Shown: one piece after another, positions 1 to 7,065 of the stretch
Position numbering within the stretch: the stretch's first letter is position 1
Layout: every line of letters begins with the position of its first letter
Source of the DNA: DATHSN01 sp035464115
Lineage (GTDB): Bacteria > Actinomycetota > Acidimicrobiia > Acidimicrobiales > SKKL01
Reading direction: 5' to 3'
Length of the DNA stretch: 14,871 nucleotides
Assembly (NCBI GenBank): GCA_035464115.1
Contig: DATHSN010000150.1
Location: forward strand, 1 to 14,871
Program-made: the position numbers and the translations under genes
The notes under the pieces: model-generated
Seen by the model: only the letters and a program-made list of their open reading frames with translations
What the model was told of the DNA's origin: nothing
Database searches by the model: none

Positions 1-1265
1 ACATCGGCGCCCAGGTGCCCCACGCCGCGCTGCGGTTCTACGTGATGGGCGAGCGGGGCGCCGACCACGCCGAGATCCCCACCGCCTACGAGATCGGCGA
101 GATGGGGCGGCTCACCGTCGAGGCCCTGCGGGCCGGGGCACTCGGGTTCTCCACCAGCCGCACCAAGAAGCACCGCGCCGCTGACGGGCGCTTCACCCCG
201 AGCCTCACGTCGGGCGCCGACGAGCTGCTCGGCATCGCCGAGGCCATCGGCGCCGCCGGCCTCGGCGTGCTGCAGGCCAACTCCGACTTCGGCGAGCCCG
301 TCGAGCTCGAGCTGCTGCGCCGCATGGGCGAGGTGTCGGGCCGGCCGGTGTCGATGTCGATCCTGCAGATCGACCAGGACCCCGACCGGTGGCGCGCCAC
401 CATGACGGGCATCGAGGAGGCCAACGCCGACGGCGTGGTCATGCGGGGCCAGGTCGGCAGCCGCCCCATCGGCATCCTCATGGGCCTCGACGCCACCGTG
501 CACCCCTTCGGCGCCAACCCCGCCTACCGCGGGATTGCCGACCTGGCGCTCGCCGAGCGGGTGGCGGCCCTGCGCCGGCCCGAGGTGCGCGACCGCATCC
601 TCGCCGCGCCCCGCGACGGCGGGTTCGACCAGTGGATGGCCCGGGCCCTCGGCGCCACCTTCGAGCTGGGTGACCCGCCCGACTACGAGCCCGACCCGTC
701 CACCTCGGTGGCCGCCCGTGCGGCCCGTGAGGGCACCGACCCGTTCGCCCTCGTCTACGACCTGCTCCTCGGCGACGACGGGCGGGCGCTGCTCTACTAC
801 CCGTTCGAGAGCTACTCCGGCGGCGACCTCGAGGTCATCCGCGAGATGCTCACCCACCCCCACACCTTCGCCGGGCTCTCCGACGGCGGAGCCCACGTCG
901 GCACCATCTGCGACGCCAGCTACCCCACCGACCTGCTCACCCACTGGGTGCGCGACCGCTCCCGGGGCGAGCGGCTCCCGATCGAGCACGTCGTGCACCG
1001 TCAGACCTCGGCGCCGGCCCGCCACATCGGGCTCACCGACCGCGGTGAGCTCGTGCCCGGCCAACGCGCCGACGTCAACGTGGTCGACCTCGACGCGCTG
1101 CGCATCGAGCCGCCCCGGATGGTGCGCGACCTGCCCGCCGGGGGCAAGCGCCTGGTGCAGGGCGCGGTCGGCTACCGCCACACGTTCGTGGCCGGCGTCG
1201 AGACCTGGGCCGACGGCGAGCACACCGGGGCCCTCCCCGGACGGCTCCTGCGGGGCGCCCGGTAG
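1..1265 (+). CDS. N-acyl-D-amino-acid deacylase-type amidohydrolase, 5' end outside window
   Basis: The reading frame is open from the left edge (first full codon at 3-5, residues IGAQVPHAALRFY) and stops with TAG at 1263-1265; about 420 residues are visible. The GTG at 15 lies inside the conserved part of the protein, so it is not the true start. The segment VPHAALRFYVMGERGA and the C-terminal SDGGAHVGTICDAS (nt about 880-920, with the Asp of the amidohydrolase metal site) followed by a closing stretch RGELVPGQRADVNVVD are typical of the D-aminoacylase / N-acyl-D-amino-acid deacylase branch of metal-dependent amidohydrolases. Known members hydrolyse N-acyl-D-amino acids or related amides in the cytoplasm with zinc. 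The N-terminal HxH metal ligands are upstream of the window and cannot be checked. The exact substrate cannot be told; many close actinobacterial homologues are unassigned. The next gene is 64 bases downstream on the same strand and functionally unrelated. Confidence 0.85.
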   Translation, partial: IGAQVPHAALRFYVMGERGADHAEIPTAYEIGEMGRLTVEALRAGALGFSTSRTKKHRAADGRFTPSLTSGADELLGIAEAIGAAGLGVLQANSDFGEPVELELLRRMGEVSGRPVSMSILQIDQDPDRWRATMTGIEEANADGVVMRGQVGSRPIGILMGLDATVHPFGANPAYRGIADLALAERVAALRRPEVRDRILAAPRDGGFDQWMARALGATFELGDPPDYEPDPSTSVAARAAREGTDPFALVYDLLLGDDGRALLYYPFESYSGGDLEVIREMLTHPHTFAGLSDGGAHVGTICDASYPTDLLTHWVRDRSRGERLPIEHVVHRQTSAPARHIGLTDRGELVPGQRADVNVVDLDALRIEPPRMVRDLPAGGKRLVQGAVGYRHTFVAGVETWADGEHTGALPGRLLRGAR

Positions 1266-1286
1266 CCCCCGAGCGGTCGACCACGA

Positions 1287-1307
1287 CGCCGGCTGCGGAA
1301 CCCGGCG
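1287..1307 (+). terminator. Possible hairpin after the amidohydrolase gene
   Basis: A 6-base-pair GC stem (1287-1292 with 1302-1307, CGCCGG/CCGGCG) encloses a 9-base loop in the 64-base gap before the photolyase gene. There is no T-run behind it, and short GC stems are common by chance in DNA of this composition, so termination is only a possibility. Confidence 0.25.
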
Positions 1308-1329
1308 CCGACGGCGGCATCCTCGGGGG

Positions 1330-2712
1330 ATGGCCGACCGCCCGACGATCCTCTGGTTCCGACGCGACCTGCGCCTCGCCGACCACCCCGCCCTGCTCGA
1401 GGCGGCCGAGCGGGGGCCGGTCCTGGGCCTGTTCGTGCTCGACGAGCGGCTCTGGGGTCCAGCGGGGCCGAACCGTCGCTGGTTCCTGGCCGGCTGCCTC
1501 GATGCGCTCCACGACGCGGTCGACGGCACCCTGGTGGTCCGCCACGGCGACCCGATCGACGTGGTGGCGGCCGTCGCGGCCGAGGCCGACGCCGCGTCGG
1601 TGCTGGTCAGCGCCGACTTCGGTCCCTACGGCCACGACCGCGACCTGGCGGTCGAGGCCCGCCTGGCCGCCGAGGGCGTGGGGTTCGAGCGCATCGGGTC
1701 GCCCTACGCGGTCGACCCGGGCCGCGTCCTCACCGGCGGGGGCACCCCGTACAAGGTGTTCTCGCCGTTCTACCGGGCGTGGACCGAGCACGGCTGGGAC
1801 CCGCCCGCCGGCCCGCCGGTCGCCGTCGACTGGGTGCGCGGGGTGCGCAGCGATCCCCGCCCGACGGCGCCCGCCGTCGACGCCGCGCTGCCCGCCCCCG
1901 GCGAGGGGCCGGCCCACGACCGCCTCGACGCCTTCATCGACGAGCGCGTCACCGACTACCGCGACGCCAGGAACCAGCCCGGCATCGAGGGCACGTCGCG
2001 CCTGTCGCCCTACCTGAAGTGGGGGTGCGTGCACCCCCGCCAGATCCTGGCCCGCCTCGGCGACTCCCGGGGCGAGGAGGTGTTCCGCTCCGAGGTGGCG
2101 TGGCGCGAGTTCTACGCCGACGTGCTCCACCACCGCCCCGACAGCGCCCGCGCCGCGTTCGTCCCGACCCTGGCGAGCATCGAGGTCGACGAGGGACCCG
2201 ACGCCGACGCGCGCTTCGCGGCGTGGGCCGAGGGTCGCACCGGCTATCCGATCGTCGACGCGGGGATGCGTCAGCTGCTCGCCGAGGGCTGGATGCACAA
2301 CCGGGTGCGGATGATCGTGGCCAGCTTCCTCGTCAAGGACCTCCACCTCGACTGGACCCGCGGCGCCCGCCACTTCATGCGCCACCTCGTCGACGGCGAC
2401 CTGGCCTCGAACCAGCACGGCTGGCAGTGGGTGGCGGGCACCGGCACCGACGCGGCGCCCTACTTCCGGGTGTTCAACCCGGTGGCGCAGGGTCGCAAGT
2501 TCGACCCCGACGGCACCTACGTGCGCCGGTGGGTGCCCGAGCTGGCCGGCCTCGACGAGCGTCGGGTCCACGAGCCGTGGACGGCCGGGGACACGCTCCG
2601 CGACGACGGGCCGAACGGGTACCCGCCGCCGATCGTCGACCACGCCGAGGAGCGCCGCGAGGCGCTGGCGCGCTACGAGGCGGCGCGGGCCGCCCCGGCG
2701 TCGTCCCGCTGA
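1330..2712 (+). CDS. phr: Deoxyribodipyrimidine photo-lyase (class I cryptochrome/photolyase family)
   Basis: A 460-residue protein, full length for bacterial class I CPD photolyases. These flavoproteins use blue or near-UV light to split cyclobutane pyrimidine dimers. The N-terminus ILWFRRDLRLADHPAL is the start of the antenna-binding Rossmann domain. The FAD-binding helical domain carries TGYPIVDAGMRQL from residue 304, WMHNRVRM from 321, and ASNQHGWQWVAGTGTDAAPY from 359, which contain the FAD contacts and the conserved Trp residues of the family. The ATG at 1330 is chosen because it gives exactly the family N-terminus; the same frame is open far upstream with low-complexity residues that are a shadow of the amidohydrolase gene. 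No strong Shine-Dalgarno precedes it (a GGCGG lies about 12 bases upstream). It stands between an unrelated amidohydrolase and the heat-shock cluster. A (6-4) or cryptochrome role is possible but less likely than CPD repair. Confidence 0.93.
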   Translation: MADRPTILWFRRDLRLADHPALLEAAERGPVLGLFVLDERLWGPAGPNRRWFLAGCLDALHDAVDGTLVVRHGDPIDVVAAVAAEADAASVLVSADFGPYGHDRDLAVEARLAAEGVGFERIGSPYAVDPGRVLTGGGTPYKVFSPFYRAWTEHGWDPPAGPPVAVDWVRGVRSDPRPTAPAVDAALPAPGEGPAHDRLDAFIDERVTDYRDARNQPGIEGTSRLSPYLKWGCVHPRQILARLGDSRGEEVFRSEVAWREFYADVLHHRPDSARAAFVPTLASIEVDEGPDADARFAAWAEGRTGYPIVDAGMRQLLAEGWMHNRVRMIVASFLVKDLHLDWTRGARHFMRHLVDGDLASNQHGWQWVAGTGTDAAPYFRVFNPVAQGRKFDPDGTYVRRWVPELAGLDERRVHEPWTAGDTLRDDGPNGYPPPIVDHAEERREALARYEAARAAPASSR

Positions 2713-2768
2713 GGCGCGGCGCGGACCACGATCACGGCCGCCGAGGGGCGCCCGTCCGGGACGGAGCG

Positions 2769-2795
2769 CTGGCACTCGGTATCATCGAGTGCGAA
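2769..2795 (+). promoter_or_regulatory. CIRCE operator (HrcA binding site) upstream of hrcA
   Basis: CTGGCACTC (2769-2777), a 9-base spacer (2778-2786), then GAGTGCGAA (2787-2795). The family consensus is TTAGCACTC-N9-GAGTGCTAA; the left arm matches 7 of 9, the right arm 8 of 9, the inner 6-base arms GCACTC/GAGTGC are perfect and the spacer has the canonical length. CIRCE is the operator bound by HrcA, and its place 36 bases before the hrcA ATG implies autoregulation of the hrcA-dnaJ(-rsmE) transcript. Confidence 0.88.
2780..2785 (+). promoter_or_regulatory. Candidate -10 element inside the CIRCE spacer
   Basis: TATCAT (5 of 6 to TATAAT) falls wholly within the CIRCE spacer, so a repressor bound to both arms would cover it. 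It would start transcription near 2792, giving a leader of about 40 bases. No good -35 box is seen 16-18 bases upstream, which makes the call tentative. Confidence 0.5.
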
Positions 2796-2831
2796 CCGTC
2801 GGCCCAGGGGGGCACGTCGGTCACCCACACC

Positions 2832-3830
2832 ATGCTCGACGAACGCAAGGCCTCCATCCTCCGCGCCGTCGTGGAGGAGTACATCCAGACCGCGCAACCG
2901 GTGGGCTCGAGCCACGTGGCCCGGGCCTCGGGCGTCAGCGTGTCGCCGGCCACGGTCCGCAACGAGATGGCCGTGCTCGAAGACGAGGGCTACCTCGACC
3001 AGCCCCACACCAGCGCCGGGCGGGTGCCCACCGAGAAGGGCTACCGGTTCTTCGTCGACTCGCTGTCCGAGCCCGGCCGCCTCGGCGCCGCCGAGACCCA
3101 ACAGGTCCGGTCGTTCTTCGCCAAGGCCCACGGCGAGCTCGAGCAGATGCTCGCCGACACCAGCCGGCTGCTCTCCAACATCACCGACTACGCCGCGGTC
3201 GTCGTGGCGCCGCCCCACGAGGTGGCCACCGTGCGCTCCGCCCAGCTCGTGGGCCTCAGCCCCCGGGTCGCGCTGCTCGTGGTGGTGTTCTCCAACGGCG
3301 CGGTCGACAAGCACACCGTCGAGCTCGACGCCGAGGTCGACGAGATCCGGGTCAACGCCGCCGGCGCCCACCTGGCCGCCCACCTCGTCGGCGAGACGCT
3401 GCGGCTGGCCCCCGAGGTCCCGAGCACCGGCGACCCCGACACCGACGCCATCGTCGCCGCCGCCCGCCGCACCCTCGTCGGCGGCCCCGACGACGCCGAC
3501 CCGGTGTTCGTCGGCGGCACGGCGCGCATGCTCGCATCGTTCGACGCGGTCGACACCGTGCGCCGGGTGCTCACCATCCTCGAGCAGCAGCTCGTGGTCG
3601 TCACCCTCGTGCGCGACGTGCTCGACCGCGGCCTGAGCGTCGCCATCGGCTCCGAGACCGGCGTCGAGCCCCTGGCCGAGTGCTCGCTCGTGGTGGCCCC
3701 CTACACCGTCGAGGGCGAGGGGGTCGGCACCGTCGGCGTGCTCGGCCCCACCCGCATGAACTACCCGCAGGCCCTCGCCGCGGTGGCCGTGGTGAGCCAG
3801 CGCCTCGGCACCCGCCTGAGCGAGGGCTGA
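2832..3830 (+). CDS. hrcA: Heat-inducible transcription repressor HrcA
   Basis: A 332-residue protein, normal length for HrcA, which binds CIRCE operators and represses chaperone genes under non-stress conditions with help from GroEL. The N-terminal winged helix lies at about residues 1-75 (MLDERKASILRAVVEEYI, SPATVRNEMAVLEDEGYL, and the signature HTSAGRVPTEKGYRFFVD at 59-76). The rest is the GAF-like dimerisation region, ending in a stretch GPTRMNYPQALAAV that is highly conserved in the family. ATG 2832 gives the standard N-terminus. The nearest purine-rich run (2806-2812) is about 19 bases away, too far for a classical ribosome binding site. A CIRCE element sits directly upstream and dnaJ follows after 30 bases, the usual actinobacterial arrangement. 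Confidence 0.96.
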   Translation: MLDERKASILRAVVEEYIQTAQPVGSSHVARASGVSVSPATVRNEMAVLEDEGYLDQPHTSAGRVPTEKGYRFFVDSLSEPGRLGAAETQQVRSFFAKAHGELEQMLADTSRLLSNITDYAAVVVAPPHEVATVRSAQLVGLSPRVALLVVVFSNGAVDKHTVELDAEVDEIRVNAAGAHLAAHLVGETLRLAPEVPSTGDPDTDAIVAAARRTLVGGPDDADPVFVGGTARMLASFDAVDTVRRVLTILEQQLVVVTLVRDVLDRGLSVAIGSETGVEPLAECSLVVAPYTVEGEGVGTVGVLGPTRMNYPQALAAVAVVSQRLGTRLSEG

Positions 3831-3845
3831 CGTGGCACCGAGTCC

Positions 3846-3850
3846 GGAGG
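3846..3850 (+). promoter_or_regulatory. Ribosome binding site of dnaJ
   Basis: GGAGG placed 10 bases before the ATG at 3861 supports that start codon. Confidence 0.75.
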
Positions 3851-3860
3851 ACACCTGACC

Positions 3861-4970
3861 ATGGCCGACCACTACGCCACCCTCGGCGTGGCGCGCGACG
3901 CCTCGGCCGAGGAGATCAAGAAGGCGTACCGGCGCCTGGCGCGCCAGCTGCACCCCGATGCCAACCCCGGCGACCCCGACACCGAGGCCAAGTTCAAAGA
4001 GGTGGCCCGGGCCTACGAGACGCTGTCGGACCCCGAGCGGCGGCGCCGCTACGACACCTTCGGCGACACCGGCTCCAACGGCGGCGGGTCGCCGTTCGAC
4101 TCGGGTGGCTTCGGCGACATCTTCGAGGCGTTCTTCGGGGGCGGGTCCCCGTTCGGTGGGGGCCAGCGGGGCCCGTCCGGTCCCGCCCGCGGTCCCGACC
4201 TCGAGGTCGTGGCCCGCATCGGCTTCGAGGAGGCCGTGTTCGGGTGCCAGCACGAGGTCACCGTGCGCACCGCGGTGGCCTGCGCCACCTGCGAGGCCAC
4301 CGGCGCGGCGCCGGGCACCAGCGCCGAGACGTGCAGCGAGTGCGGCGGCGCCGGCCAGGTGCGCCGGGTCCGCCAGTCGATCCTCGGCCAGATGGTCACC
4401 GCCGGGCCGTGCTCGCGCTGCGCTGGCACCGGCCGCATCATCCCGACCCCCTGCGCCGACTGCCACGGCGAGGGCCGCATCGTCGCCGAGAAGACCTACA
4501 ACGTCGACATCCCGGCCGGTGTCGACACCGGCTCGACGCTGCGGCTCAGCGGCCGGGGCGCGGTCGGCGCGCGCGGTGGCGGTGCGGGCGACCTCTACGT
4601 CCACCTCGAGGTCGAGGCCCACGATCGGTTCCAGCGCGTCGGCGACGACCTCGTGCACGACCTGGCGGTCTCGGTCAGCCAGGCCGCGCTCGGCTCGCGC
4701 GTCGTGCTCGCCACCCTCGACGGCGACGAAGACCTGCTCGTCCCCCGCGGGGCCCAGCCCGGTCGGGTGTTCCGCCTGCGGGGGCGGGGGGTGCCCCGGG
4801 TCGACGGTCGGGGTCGCGGCGACCTGCTCGTGCGCCTCGCCGTGGCGGTGCCCACCGACCTCACCGAGGCCGAAGAGGACCTGCTCCGCCAGCTGGCCGA
4901 GCTGCGGGGCGAAGAGGTGGCCACCGACGAAGAGGGCTTCTTCTCCCGGATCCGCTCGGCGTTCAAGTAG
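3861..4970 (+). CDS. dnaJ: Chaperone protein DnaJ (type I Hsp40)
   Basis: A 369-residue DnaJ, the co-chaperone that stimulates the DnaK ATPase and delivers unfolded clients. The J domain is at residues 1-68 with the HPD tripeptide at 31-33. A Gly/Phe-rich linker follows at about 68-105. Four zinc-binding repeats begin at C141, C158, C184 and C198 (CATCEATG, CSECGGAG, CSRCAGTG, CADCHGEG), holding two zinc ions, and then come the two client-binding beta domains. The first repeat has Ala in place of the usual first Gly, but all eight cysteines are present. It follows hrcA by 30 bases and is 4 bases from rsmE, which suggests one CIRCE-controlled transcript. In actinobacteria such an hrcA-linked copy is usually DnaJ2, with another copy next to dnaK/grpE; whether a second dnaJ exists here cannot be seen. 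Confidence 0.97.
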   Translation: MADHYATLGVARDASAEEIKKAYRRLARQLHPDANPGDPDTEAKFKEVARAYETLSDPERRRRYDTFGDTGSNGGGSPFDSGGFGDIFEAFFGGGSPFGGGQRGPSGPARGPDLEVVARIGFEEAVFGCQHEVTVRTAVACATCEATGAAPGTSAETCSECGGAGQVRRVRQSILGQMVTAGPCSRCAGTGRIIPTPCADCHGEGRIVAEKTYNVDIPAGVDTGSTLRLSGRGAVGARGGGAGDLYVHLEVEAHDRFQRVGDDLVHDLAVSVSQAALGSRVVLATLDGDEDLLVPRGAQPGRVFRLRGRGVPRVDGRGRGDLLVRLAVAVPTDLTEAEEDLLRQLAELRGEEVATDEEGFFSRIRSAFK

Positions 4971-4974
4971 CGCG

Positions 4975-5724
4975 GTGACCGGGGTCGACGACGCGGTGGC
5001 CCCCGATCCGGAGGGGGGCGCCGAGCCCGACGGCCGGGGCGGGCCGCACGCCTTCGTCGCCGACATCGCGCGTCCCGAGCTGGCCGACGCCGACCGCCAC
5101 CACCTGGCCCGGGTCCTGCGGTTGCGCCCCGGCGACCCCCTCACCGTGGCCGATGGCGAGGGGCGCTGGCGACCGTGCCGCTTCGGCCCCGCGCTCGAGC
5201 CCGTGGGTCCGGTCGTGGTGGTCGCACCGCCCGGCCCGGCGCTCACCGTGGCGTTCGCGCCCACCAAGGGCGATCGCCCGGAGTGGGCGGTGCAGAAGCT
5301 GACCGAGCTCGGCGTCGACCACGTGGTCCTCCTGGCGTGCGACCGGTCGGTGGTGCGCTGGGAGCGCGACCGCGCCGACCGCCATCTGGCTCGGTTGACC
5401 GCGGTCGCCCGGGAGGCCGCCATGCAGAGCCGTCGCAGCCGTTTGCCCACGCTGCGCGGTCCGGTGCCGGTCGGTGATCTGCTCGGCCGCCCCGGGACGG
5501 TGCGCGCCGACCGTGACGGCGCGCCGCCGTCGTTGCGCTCGCCGACGATCCTCATCGGCCCCGAAGGCGGCTGGTCCGACCACGAGCGGGCGACGGGGGG
5601 CGACACGGTGGGGCTCGGCGCCCACGTGCTGCGCAGCGAGACGGCGGCGGTGACCGCCGGCGTGCTCCTCGCCGCGTTGCGGCTGGCGCTGGTCGCCGAC
5701 CGGTCCGCGCCGAGCCCCCGCTGA
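4975..5724 (+). CDS. rsmE: 16S rRNA (uracil-1498-N3)-methyltransferase RsmE
   Basis: A 249-residue SPOUT-class methyltransferase that uses S-adenosylmethionine to methylate N3 of U1498 in 16S rRNA. The N-terminal PUA-like part covers about residues 25-85 (HHLARVLRLRPGDPLTVADG). The C-terminal knotted domain has KLTELGVDHVVLL, the SAM-loop GPEGGWS at 195-201, and LRSETA at 219-224, all characteristic of RsmE. The GTG at 4975 is the first start after the dnaJ stop (4-base gap) and adds about 24 low-complexity residues before the PUA domain; GTG 4996 is an alternative, and neither has a clear ribosome binding site. The hrcA-dnaJ-rsmE order is conserved in many bacteria, so translational coupling and co-regulation by HrcA are plausible. 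Confidence 0.92.
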   Translation: MTGVDDAVAPDPEGGAEPDGRGGPHAFVADIARPELADADRHHLARVLRLRPGDPLTVADGEGRWRPCRFGPALEPVGPVVVVAPPGPALTVAFAPTKGDRPEWAVQKLTELGVDHVVLLACDRSVVRWERDRADRHLARLTAVAREAAMQSRRSRLPTLRGPVPVGDLLGRPGTVRADRDGAPPSLRSPTILIGPEGGWSDHERATGGDTVGLGAHVLRSETAAVTAGVLLAALRLALVADRSAPSPR

Positions 5725-5736
5725 GCCCGTCGCCGC

Positions 5737-5749
5737 CACGCAGAGCGTG
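5737..5749 (+). terminator. Possible hairpin after rsmE
   Basis: CACGC (5737-5741), loop AGA, GCGTG (5745-5749), a perfect 5-base-pair stem 12 bases after the rsmE stop. It has no T-tract. It may end the hrcA-dnaJ-rsmE transcript before the next promoter at 5766, but it is short. Confidence 0.35.
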
Positions 5750-5765
5750 CTGTCGCGAAGGGTGA

Positions 5766-5795
5766 TTGCCGTCGACCACACTCCGCGGTTACACT
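5766..5795 (+). promoter_or_regulatory. Candidate promoter of the bldD-like gene
   Basis: TTGCCG (5766-5771), an 18-base spacer, and TACACT (5790-5795) resemble vegetative -35/-10 boxes. The predicted start near 5802 gives a leader of about 55 bases. The sequence around the -10, TTACAC, fits the half-site TnACnC of the published Streptomyces BldD palindrome; the second half is not recognisable. Autoregulation, known for Streptomyces BldD, is therefore only hinted at. Confidence 0.5.
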
Positions 5796-5842
5796 CTCCG
5801 TGCGAGGGATGAGACGGTCCGAGACAGATCGGGCCGCGTGGC

Positions 5843-5848
5843 GAGAGG
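5843..5848 (+). promoter_or_regulatory. Ribosome binding site of the bldD-like gene
   Basis: GAGAGG with 8 bases to the ATG at 5857 selects this start over the in-frame GTG at 5800, which has no such site and lies at the predicted transcription start. Confidence 0.65.
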
Positions 5849-5856
5849 CGACTGCG

Positions 5857-6390
5857 ATGACCACCGACGACTTCGACGCCGACGGCGTCCCGAGCGCCTA
5901 CGGGCGTCGGGTGGGGGAGCGGCTGCGTTCGATCCGCCGTCAGAAGCGCCTGTCGCTGCAGGACGTCGAGGCTGCGTCGGCCCAGGAGTTCAAGGCCTCG
6001 GTCCTCGGCGCCTACGAGCGCGGCGAGCGGGCCATCTCGGTGCCCCGCCTCCAGCGGCTCGCCCACTTCTACAACGTGCCGGTCGAGCAGCTGTTGCCGC
6101 GCGACGAGGACGAGGCCGACGGCGAGGCCGTGGTCGACCTCACCGACGTGCGCGCCACCGAGGCCGGGTCGATCACCCTCGACCTCACCCGGCTGCCGTC
6201 GATCACCGGCCCCGAGGCCGACATGCTGGGCCGCTACGTGGCGATGATCCAGGTGCAGCGCCAGGACTTCAACGGCCGGGTGCTCACCATCCGCCGCGAC
6301 GACCTGCGGGCCATCGCCGCCATCCTCGGCACCGAGCTCGACCGCACCACCAACCACCTCGTCAGCCTGGGCCTCGCCGCCATCCGCTGA
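5857..6390 (+). CDS. bldD: BldD-like transcriptional regulator with cyclic-di-GMP signature
   Basis: A 177-residue protein. The N-terminal XRE-type helix-turn-helix covers about residues 16-80 (GRRVGERLRSIRRQKRLSL, then SVLGAYERGERAISVPRL), very close in pattern to Streptomyces BldD. The C-terminal domain (about 118-175) has RYVAMIQVQRQDFNGRVLTI followed by RRDDLR. It contains R135-Q-D137, eight residues, then R146-R-D-D149, matching the RxD-X8-RxxD signature by which Streptomyces BldD binds a cyclic-di-GMP tetramer and dimerises to repress development genes. What the regulon is in this organism is not known; BldD-like proteins also occur in non-sporulating actinobacteria. Residues 83-110 form an acidic, probably flexible linker. 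The gene has its own promoter and runs tail-to-tail into a minus-strand gene that appears to be a paralogue, with a hairpin between them. Confidence 0.88.
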   Translation: MTTDDFDADGVPSAYGRRVGERLRSIRRQKRLSLQDVEAASAQEFKASVLGAYERGERAISVPRLQRLAHFYNVPVEQLLPRDEDEADGEAVVDLTDVRATEAGSITLDLTRLPSITGPEADMLGRYVAMIQVQRQDFNGRVLTIRRDDLRAIAAILGTELDRTTNHLVSLGLAAIR

Positions 6391-6397
6391 TCTGGTC

Positions 6398-6422
6398 GCC
6401 CCGGTCGCTCGGCGAACGGGGC
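6398..6422. terminator. Hairpin between convergent genes, probable bidirectional terminator
   Basis: The 25-base element has an 11-base stem (GCCCCGGTCGC with GCGAACGGGGC), one G/A mismatch and a 3-base loop TCG. It fills most of the 36-base gap between two converging stop codons (6388-6390 plus strand, 6427-6429 minus strand). There is no T-run, so it would act as a GC-only stem or a barrier to read-through from both sides. Confidence 0.65.
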
Positions 6423-6426
6423 AGGT

Positions 6427-7065
6427 TCACGACGTGCGCCGGCGGCTCGACTCGAGGCGTCGTCGGGCGTCGTCGGTGAGGCGGCGCAGCTCGTCCTCGT
6501 GACGCGCCGCGAGGGAACCGGCCAGCTGGCCGACCTCGGTCATGGTGCGATCGAGGTGACGGGCGAGCAAGGTGAGATCGGCGGTGCGCAGCGTGAGCCG
6601 GTCGCCGACCGGGCGCTCGCGGAACGCGTACACGAGCGCCAGGTACCGCAGGATCAGCGCGTCGGTGGGGTCCATGTCGCCGTCGACGTCGAGCACCCAC
6701 GGCTCGTCGAGCCGGTCGGCGCTGAGCCAGCGGCGGTCGGCGGCGATCTCCACCACCGTGCGGGGTGGGACCAAGAGGCCCGGGTCGATCCGGTAGGCGA
6801 GGGCGACGACGGTGAGCCCGATCTCGGGCACCGCGCCCCCGCTCTCGAGGCGCCGCAGGTCGCGAGGGCTCAGCGCGCCGTCGCTGGCCTGGACGACGTC
6901 GCCGAGGGTGCGACCGGCCGCCTCGCGGTGGGCGCGGAGCAGCTCGCCGAGCCGGCGGGGCGGCACGAGGGTGAGGGGGAGCACGAACAGCTGGTCGAGG
7001 TCGGGGACGGCGGCGGGGGGCCCGTCCCGATCGGGGATCACCGTCGCCCATCGGCGGCCGGTCAC
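6427..7065 (-). CDS. Helix-turn-helix protein, apparent BldD paralogue with degenerate cyclic-di-GMP motif
   Basis: With the GTG at 7065, which overlaps the stop of the LysM gene (GTGA), it encodes 212 residues; an in-frame GTG at residue 9 is an alternative start. An XRE-like DNA-binding domain covers about residues 36-101 (RRLGELLRAHREAAGRTLGD, LSPRDLRRLESGGAVPEI). By eye the C-terminal part, RYLALVYAFRERPVGDRLTL followed by RTADL, aligns with the ligand domain of the neighbouring BldD-like protein: RY-hydrophobic-A, an Arg triplet, Gly, then LT-hydrophobic-R-x-x-DL. Against the signature, R149, R160 and D163 are kept but the Asp of RxD is Arg (R151). It may bind the ligand poorly or not at all, or act as a partner of BldD. 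A 30-residue N-terminal extension and a basic tail (RRRLESSRRRTS) are absent from BldD. As the last gene of the pseudokinase-LysM cassette it could report envelope signals to transcription; that is inference. Confidence 0.72.
   Translation of the reverse strand: MTGRRWATVIPDRDGPPAAVPDLDQLFVLPLTLVPPRRLGELLRAHREAAGRTLGDVVQASDGALSPRDLRRLESGGAVPEIGLTVVALAYRIDPGLLVPPRTVVEIAADRRWLSADRLDEPWVLDVDGDMDPTDALILRYLALVYAFRERPVGDRLTLRTADLTLLARHLDRTMTEVGQLAGSLAARHEDELRRLTDDARRRLESSRRRTS

Noticed and set aside
1287..1307. Hairpin as a firm terminator after the amidohydrolase gene
   Set aside because: The stem is only 6 base pairs with a 9-base loop and no T-run; listed with low confidence only.
1779..2831. 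Upstream extension of the hrcA frame through the photolyase gene
   Set aside because: The extension is Arg/Pro-rich shadow sequence; HrcA homology begins at the ATG at 2832, and the CIRCE and promoter lie just before it.
5800..5856. GTG at 5800 as start of the bldD-like gene
   Set aside because: It coincides with the predicted transcription start and has no ribosome binding site, whereas ATG 5857 has GAGAGG at good spacing and matches the family N-terminus.
2673..5864. A 1063-codon open frame on the minus strand across hrcA, dnaJ and rsmE
   Set aside because: It lies exactly opposite three genes with clear family motifs; its product is low-complexity Gly/Ala/Val/His repeats, the usual antisense shadow in very GC-rich DNA.
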